From an uncultured Lysobacterales bacterium (lineage in GTDB: Bacteria; Pseudomonadota; Gammaproteobacteria; Xanthomonadales; SZUA-36), in assembly GCA_937927755.1 (NCBI GenBank), contig CALBDB010000185.1, positions 1 through 37,234 on the forward strand: a stretch of DNA of 37,234 nt. Direction: 5' to 3'. The notes under the pieces are model-generated. The model was not told the DNA's origin. It saw only the letters and a list, made by a program, of their open reading frames with translations, and did no database searches. A program made the position numbers and the translations under genes. How positions within the stretch are numbered: the stretch's first letter is position 1; every line of letters begins with the position of its first letter. Of the stretch, positions 32,658 to 37,234 are shown piece after piece.

Positions 32658-34250
32658 ATGAAAACGCGATTCAGTCGAAAACTTCACCTGGCGTTTGGAG
32701 CGATGTTGCTCGTCACCTTCGCGCTTGCGTGGTATTTCTACGACAGCGTCAATTGGTTTGAGCATGACGTGGAGCGAATCACCATTGCCAATTCCATACT
32801 GAATGGCCACCGCACCCTTTCCACGCGGACAGCACAGAAGTTAAATCTGATAGAAGAAAGTGTTAGCGCCGGTATCATCAAGGATTTACCCCTTTGGCAT
32901 GACAATGTAAAGGTTTTGCGCACGACTATTATCGAAATCCGGCACCTGTTAACAGAGGAAAGCGCCCTTCGCCGCATAGAGGGTGCAATGGGTGAACTGG
33001 ACGTTCTCAATGAGATGGAGGTCCAGCTTGAGGCTATCATCGCTGCCGGGGAAAACATCCGGACCGCGCTGGAAGAGCAAAAACCGGAGGATGCGATTGC
33101 CGAGGCAGAATCTCTGCAGAACTCTGGAGCGACGGAAATATTTAATGAACTGATGGCTGAGACCCTGGCTGCCCGTGCCCGGGAACTCCAGGAAGCGAAT
33201 TCTGAATCCATATCGCTGGCGCACTATATTACCGGTGTTTTACCGTTGTTCATGCTGATGCTGGCAGGTTTCACTGCCACTATTGCCTGGCTTTTTTCAC
33301 GCAGCCTGACACGATCTGTCAACGTTCTGCACCGTGGTGCACAGGCATTTACCAATGATGACCTGAACCACCGGATTCCCGAACTGAATGAAATAGAATT
33401 TGAGGAGCTGGGCGAGGCTTTCAACGCCATGGCCCGCCAGTTGGCCGATCAAAGGGCGGCCATGCGTGATTCCAATATCCGTCTCGAAGCCATTGTTGAA
33501 GAGCGCACGCGTGCGCTTAAAACCAGTAACGAGGTTCTCGAGTTGGCAGATGAGAACCGGCGCAAACTGCTGGCGGATATCTCCCACGAGTTCCGCACAC
33601 CCCTGACAGTAATTCGGGGTGAGTCCGAGATAGCCCTGCGCGGTAAGGTCAAGACCAGGGCGGAGTACCAGGAAACATTGAAGCGGATCATGGAACAGGC
33701 CGACCAAACCACGCGGCTTGTTGATGACCTGTTGTTTATCGCCCGCGCCGATGCCGGCGAACCGCGTCTTGATATCCGGCCGGTTTCCATCAGCGGATTG
33801 CTGAGCAGCACTTGTACAGACCTGGGTGCACGCGCGGAGCAGGCCGAAATAAAAATTGAACAGAATTTGCAGGATGTGAGGGCCGTGGTCATGGGTGACG
33901 CAGGTCGGTTGCGACAGGTTTTTTCCATTTTGATCGATAACGCCTTGCGCTATTCCAAGCGGGGGGATACCGTGTTGGTGAGTCTTGGACGAAATGACAA
34001 GGAAATCGTCGTGTCAGTACGCGATACCGGCATCGGACTGACAAAAGAGGAATCACGCCTCGCATTCAAACGCTTTTTCAGGGGCGGCAAAGCCCAGGGC
34101 CACGCCCGTGGCACCGGTTTGGGTTTGCCGGTCGCAAAGGCGATCGTGGAAGCCCACAAGGGCCGTATTGCACTTGAGGGTAAACCGGATGAAGGCGCCC
34201 TGGCGACCGTTTTCCTGCCCGCAGAGGAAAAACTACAGGCTGTAGCATGA
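32658..34250 (+). CDS. Membrane sensor histidine kinase
   Basis: 530 residues from the ATG at 32658 (AGGGAAG upstream; the frame's earlier ATG at 32562 has no ribosome site and adds a Cys-rich leader). TM1 about 10-27, a long helical periplasmic sensor (about 30-188), TM2 about 191-214, HAMP, a short coiled coil, then HisKA with His310 (DISHEFRTPL), and a HATPase domain with N box (DNALRY), G1 (DTGIGL) and G2 (GTGLGL). It autophosphorylates on His310 and passes phosphate to the next gene's product. The all-helical periplasmic region suggests a four-helix-bundle sensor; ligand unknown. ATGA overlap with the regulator gene. Confidence 0.93.
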   Translation: MKTRFSRKLHLAFGAMLLVTFALAWYFYDSVNWFEHDVERITIANSILNGHRTLSTRTAQKLNLIEESVSAGIIKDLPLWHDNVKVLRTTIIEIRHLLTEESALRRIEGAMGELDVLNEMEVQLEAIIAAGENIRTALEEQKPEDAIAEAESLQNSGATEIFNELMAETLAARARELQEANSESISLAHYITGVLPLFMLMLAGFTATIAWLFSRSLTRSVNVLHRGAQAFTNDDLNHRIPELNEIEFEELGEAFNAMARQLADQRAAMRDSNIRLEAIVEERTRALKTSNEVLELADENRRKLLADISHEFRTPLTVIRGESEIALRGKVKTRAEYQETLKRIMEQADQTTRLVDDLLFIARADAGEPRLDIRPVSISGLLSSTCTDLGARAEQAEIKIEQNLQDVRAVVMGDAGRLRQVFSILIDNALRYSKRGDTVLVSLGRNDKEIVVSVRDTGIGLTKEESRLAFKRFFRGGKAQGHARGTGLGLPVAKAIVEAHKGRIALEGKPDEGALATVFLPAEEKLQAVA

Positions 34251-34924
34251 GAATACTGATCATCGAAGACGAAGAACGAATTGCCGATTTCCTGCAACGC
34301 GGTCTGCGTGCGGAGGGCCATTTTTGCGTCGTGGCAAATGATGGTGAAGCCGGACTGTCGCTGGCGCTTGAGGGTGATTTTGACCTTGTGTTGCTGGATA
34401 TGATGCTACCGGGAATGCACGGCCGCGAAGTATGTCAGACCTTGCGTATGAACAAAGTAAACATACCGTTGATCATTCTTTCGGCCATGGACAGCCTAAA
34501 TGACGTTATTGCTGGTCTGCGCATGGGTGCGGATGACTACATGACCAAGCCGTTTTCATTCGAGGAACTGCTGGCACGCATTGAGACAGTAATGCGGCGG
34601 AAATCGGAAATCACCAGTGAAGAACAATCCATTTCAACGGGCAGGCTGGCGTTCGACCGCCAATCGCTGCGATTTTCGGTGGACGGCAATGAAATCAAAA
34701 TGACGGCCAAGGAACTCGCCATCATCGAACTGCTGATGAGTAATCCGGGTACGCTGTTCAGCCGTGAACGCATACTCAGCAATGTCTGGGGTTTGAACAT
34801 GGACCCCTTGACCAATGTCGTGGATGTGTACATCGGCAAATTGAGGAAAAAGATCGACGGCGACAATGCAGAGTCGATGATCGAGACAGTCCGGGGCCTC
34901 GGATACCGTCTTAATATCGATTAA
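34247..34924 (+). CDS. OmpR/PhoB-family response regulator
   Basis: 225 residues. The start overlaps the kinase stop as ATGA. Receiver domain about 1-115: Glu7/Asp8 acidic pocket, phospho-acceptor Asp51 (LLDMMLPG), switch Ser/Lys region (ILSAMDS, TKPFSFEELL). C-terminal winged-helix domain about 130-223 with the TAKELAIIELLMSNPG and RERILSNVWG segments and VDVYIGKLRKKI recognition helix, as in OmpR/PhoB. It is the partner of the upstream kinase. Targets unknown; a palindromic site near its own operon was not recognised. Confidence 0.95.
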   Translation: MRILIIEDEERIADFLQRGLRAEGHFCVVANDGEAGLSLALEGDFDLVLLDMMLPGMHGREVCQTLRMNKVNIPLIILSAMDSLNDVIAGLRMGADDYMTKPFSFEELLARIETVMRRKSEITSEEQSISTGRLAFDRQSLRFSVDGNEIKMTAKELAIIELLMSNPGTLFSRERILSNVWGLNMDPLTNVVDVYIGKLRKKIDGDNAESMIETVRGLGYRLNID

Positions 34925-35288
34925 ACCGCGTCCCGGGCGTTCATCAAAAATTTAGTTTGTATTCATCTTTGTTTCAATACTTGTTCAATTGACAGGCCTA
35001 CTCTTTGAAACAGTGGAATCTGGACGCCAGCTCAGTTTACCCCTTGCTGACTTCCCGGGCGTCCTGGATACCCTGCGATGACCAGACCACCGGCTACAGG
35101 TTTTCATCGGGTGGCGAAGGGAACAGGTAGCCAGGTGGAATGGTATCCGGTCACTGAATGTGAGGAAGCGCCGGAATTTGCAAGGAAGCAGGTGAAAAGC
35201 GCTTAGAGATTCAGATGACCAGAAGAGTGAAAATATCGACACCGCTCAACAGGGATGTTTGGCGGTGGTTTTTTTTGTCCCCAAAATT
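34925..35288. other. Intergenic region with a possible gene remnant and a terminator
   Basis: About 364 bp. The left part is AT-rich. A 42-codon plus-strand frame (ATG 35078, TAG 35204-35206) encodes a normal-looking C-terminal stretch (SQVEWYPVTECEEAPEFARK) but has no ribosome site; it may be the tail of a decayed gene. A terminator closes the region at 35240-35276. Confidence 0.4.
35240..35276 (+). terminator. Rho-independent terminator
   Basis: CACCGC (35240-35245) pairs with GCGGTG (35262-35267), with an inner AAC/GTT pair, followed by eight T (35269-35276). It ends plus-strand transcription from the two-component operon or from the remnant at 35078-35206. Confidence 0.7.
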
Positions 35289-37234
35289 TTAGTTCCCAAG
35301 GTCATAACGCAGGTGCCGGTCGGAGAGTTTTGCCTCACCGGTGTGAACATTGCCGCCGGATAAAAGCGTAGCCGGGTCCAGCCTGATGATCGTCGGCAGG
35401 GGCCGTATCTCCAGCTCGATATTGCCGGTGAAGAATTCCGCGTCATCACCGCTAATAGCCTGTTCTACCTCGCTGACCGTCAGGCCTATCTTGCAATTGG
35501 CCAACAGCTGTGGGTTTCCAACAAACACGGATTCCAGCGGTGACGGGTTAGTGTCGATATTCAATCCAAATCCGGACCAGTTAGCTGTCAGCGCATCACC
35601 GCTCTCCTGCAGGTCAGCCAGCAAATTGTTGACCGCGGGTATGGTCGCAAACCTGTTTTTGAATGGTGCGCTCCAGGCGGCGATACATTCGGCCAGTGGT
35701 GGATCAATACCGTCAGGTCTGAACGCCAGGGTCCCCTCCAACTGCAGATCAGACTTCAGGGTCATGTCCAGTTTCAGGCCTTCGAGGTCACCTTCGATAC
35801 GGAAATTGGAAAAATTGGTTGTCAACTTGCCCCCGGCACGGGTCTGGGCGCTAACCCTTGACCGGGAAGCGCCTGCTTGCAGGGATTGCATGGCCGCTTT
35901 GCTTGATTCGCAGGCAGACCCTTCAAACCCGGATTCGATCTGGCAGCTTTCCACTGCCTGGGCCGCTAATTGATTACACTCGATTCTTGCTGCTTCCGCC
36001 TCAGCGATACAGGCAGCCCGGTCAGCCTCGTACTTGGCGTTCTGGCGGTTCCGGGATGCTTCACACAAGGGGTCAATCGCTTCGCTGACGCAGCGGTTAT
36101 TCAATGGGTTGCGGAACTTGCACGAAGAGCAGTCGCGCGTATCCCTGAGACGTTTGCATTGGGTTACAACGGTTTTGCATGCCGGCGGGGGCGGGCAGTC
36201 GCGGTGTTCGCAAACGACGTCTGCCACGTCTATTGGCAGTAGCTCTGCCGTGAAGCGCAATGCAGCAAAGGCTGAGCTGTCAAAATTTGCGACTATGTTC
36301 AGGTCGGCCAGCGCGGCCTGCAGTACTTCTCGGAAAAACTGCCGCTGTACTTCAACCTGGGCAATGATCGGTTGGTCTTCGGCAATCGTGAAAGCAGCAG
36401 TCCGCAGGCCAAATTGTTCCTTGTATGCGGTAAATGCTTTCCTCGCCGCAGCCGTGTCTGTAGGGACACTGGTTGTTTCCGGTGCGGGTATGCGAACGGT
36501 ATTCGAATGCAATATGCATCCTGACTCCTTTTCCACAACCAACACTTCCCAGCGGCGCACATCGCCGCTTATCGCACCCTTGGAAGACCATGTTCTCCAG
36601 CGTTCGCTTGGTCCCACAGCCAGTTCCTCGGCGCTTACCGGGAGTCCGTCAGCAAACCAGTAGTGAACGATGGTCAATGGCCGCTTGGCGCCTGAAATCT
36701 CCGAGAAAAAATACTGGACATCTGCCGTGCTGCCTAGTTGCCTGACAACACCTGCCGGTTCACGGGAAGCTATGTCACTGGCAAACTCCGCCCGCGAAAC
36801 AACAACATCTGCAGGACAGGTGGACAGGTCGGGGATAAATGTCATATCCAGTGCGATCGCGCTGGTGGAAGAATCGATCAGCATCGCACTGCCCGCTACC
36901 ATGAAGACCCCCCGGAGGGCATGGGACTGCATGGCTGGCAAATTAGAGAAACCCGGCAGGGAGGCACCTGCTTCCACCTCACCGAGTGGTACAGCACTCA
37001 GTGGTATCGTGTTATCACCCCGCTCGATGATGGCTCCAATAACATCACCGCTGAGGCTCCGGTAAAGCGTCTGTGTCAGTTCCGGGACCGGTTCGGCATA
37101 GGTGCCGTCTTCAAACATGAAGTTCCTGGAGTTAACTTGAAAGTTACTGAAATGTGGTAGCCACTCCAGGTGCTCGCCGCTGAAGTCCAGCAGTATTTCG
37201 CCGTCGGCCGATGCAGACAGGACATTGCCCTGCT
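35289..37234 (-). CDS. Large Cys-rich protein of unknown function (5' end outside window)
   Basis: At least 647 residues; the frame stays open to the right edge, so the ATG at 37118 is probably internal. No known domain is recognised. The N-terminal part visible is beta-rich (DGEILLDFSGEHLEWLPHFSN). Past the middle there is a Cys-rich block (EHRDCPPPPACK, TRDCSSCKFRNPLNNRC), then an Ala/Glu-rich helical stretch with regularly placed Cys (ACIAEAEAARIECNQLAAQ) that may be a coiled coil with disulfides. The C-terminal part is again beta-rich. Abundant paired Cys suggests an exported protein, but the signal region is off the window. Confidence 0.8.
   Translation of the reverse strand, partial: QGNVLSASADGEILLDFSGEHLEWLPHFSNFQVNSRNFMFEDGTYAEPVPELTQTLYRSLSGDVIGAIIERGDNTIPLSAVPLGEVEAGASLPGFSNLPAMQSHALRGVFMVAGSAMLIDSSTSAIALDMTFIPDLSTCPADVVVSRAEFASDIASREPAGVVRQLGSTADVQYFFSEISGAKRPLTIVHYWFADGLPVSAEELAVGPSERWRTWSSKGAISGDVRRWEVLVVEKESGCILHSNTVRIPAPETTSVPTDTAAARKAFTAYKEQFGLRTAAFTIAEDQPIIAQVEVQRQFFREVLQAALADLNIVANFDSSAFAALRFTAELLPIDVADVVCEHRDCPPPPACKTVVTQCKRLRDTRDCSSCKFRNPLNNRCVSEAIDPLCEASRNRQNAKYEADRAACIAEAEAARIECNQLAAQAVESCQIESGFEGSACESSKAAMQSLQAGASRSRVSAQTRAGGKLTTNFSNFRIEGDLEGLKLDMTLKSDLQLEGTLAFRPDGIDPPLAECIAAWSAPFKNRFATIPAVNNLLADLQESGDALTANWSGFGLNIDTNPSPLESVFVGNPQLLANCKIGLTVSEVEQAISGDDAEFFTGNIELEIRPLPTIIRLDPATLLSGGNVHTGEAKLSDRHLRYDLGN

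Noticed and set aside
35078-35206. 42-codon frame before the terminator as a functional small gene
   Set aside because: Protein-like C-terminus but no ribosome site and no recognisable family; more likely a remnant, so noted only in the intergenic entry.
1-37234. tRNA, rRNA or CRISPR loci
   Set aside because: No T-loop/acceptor pattern, rRNA-like block or regularly spaced identical repeat was seen on either strand by eye; a tRNAscan or CRISPR search would be decisive.

Overview
The window looks like a chromosomal segment of a free-living gammaproteobacterium. The basis is protein-level resemblance: UbiU and UbiV carry their iron-sulfur cysteines at positions or spacing matching the E. coli proteins as I recall them, and UbiT, oligopeptidase B, TrxC, DUF3025, LssY_C and POT-family proteins are all of gammaproteobacterial type. 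REP-like palindromes of the 'GTAGGAGCG' kind are also present. Genus cannot be assigned from the sequence alone. There is no rRNA, tRNA, CRISPR array, integrase or intact transposase. Base composition is mid-GC apart from two sharply AT-rich patches inside ubiV and the oligopeptidase B gene.

Layout. 1-7.5 kb: the tail of an unknown gene, a long strongly folded non-coding leader, then three plus-strand genes for exported proteins: a 1305-residue protein with an FtsH/M41-like HEAGH region and Asp-boxes, a HAF-type repeat protein, and a lectin-fold-like protein. 7.6-9 kb: an M48 lipoprotein protease and a small lipoprotein, separated by a REP cluster. 9-14 kb: the oxygen-independent ubiquinone block, ubiU-ubiV-ubiD on the minus strand with ubiT divergent, followed by a convergent RquA-like methyltransferase-fold gene. 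14-19 kb: ribokinase and nucleoside hydrolase, a 54-residue membrane protein, then two lipoproteins (LssY_C and phospholipase D). 19-25 kb: POT peptide transporter, a 61-residue membrane protein, oligopeptidase B and a FemAB-like acyltransferase. 25-32.5 kb: DUF3025, FabH-type ketosynthase, ThrE-like exporter, thioredoxin 2, DUF4239 and sulfotransferase, a DUF4097 repeat protein and a YegS-type lipid kinase. 32.6-37.2 kb: a histidine kinase/response regulator pair and a large Cys-rich protein running off the right edge.

The clearest functional unit is the ubiquinone block. UbiU/UbiV (iron-sulfur U32 proteins) and UbiT (SCP2 lipid-binding protein) allow ubiquinone synthesis without oxygen. UbiD is the prFMN-dependent decarboxylase of the same pathway, and RquA enzymes convert ubiquinone to rhodoquinone. 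A perfect FNR box (TTGAT-N4-ATCAA) lies between ubiU and ubiT, with a plausible -10 hexamer on each side at equal distance, so one site could switch on both arms under anoxia. The RquA assignment is an inference from motif resemblance and is less certain than the Ubi calls.

Other groupings: nucleoside hydrolase plus ribokinase (ribose salvage, overlapping genes), POT transporter near oligopeptidase B (peptide use), two adjacent lipoproteins possibly acting on envelope lipids, and a two-component system with translationally coupled genes.
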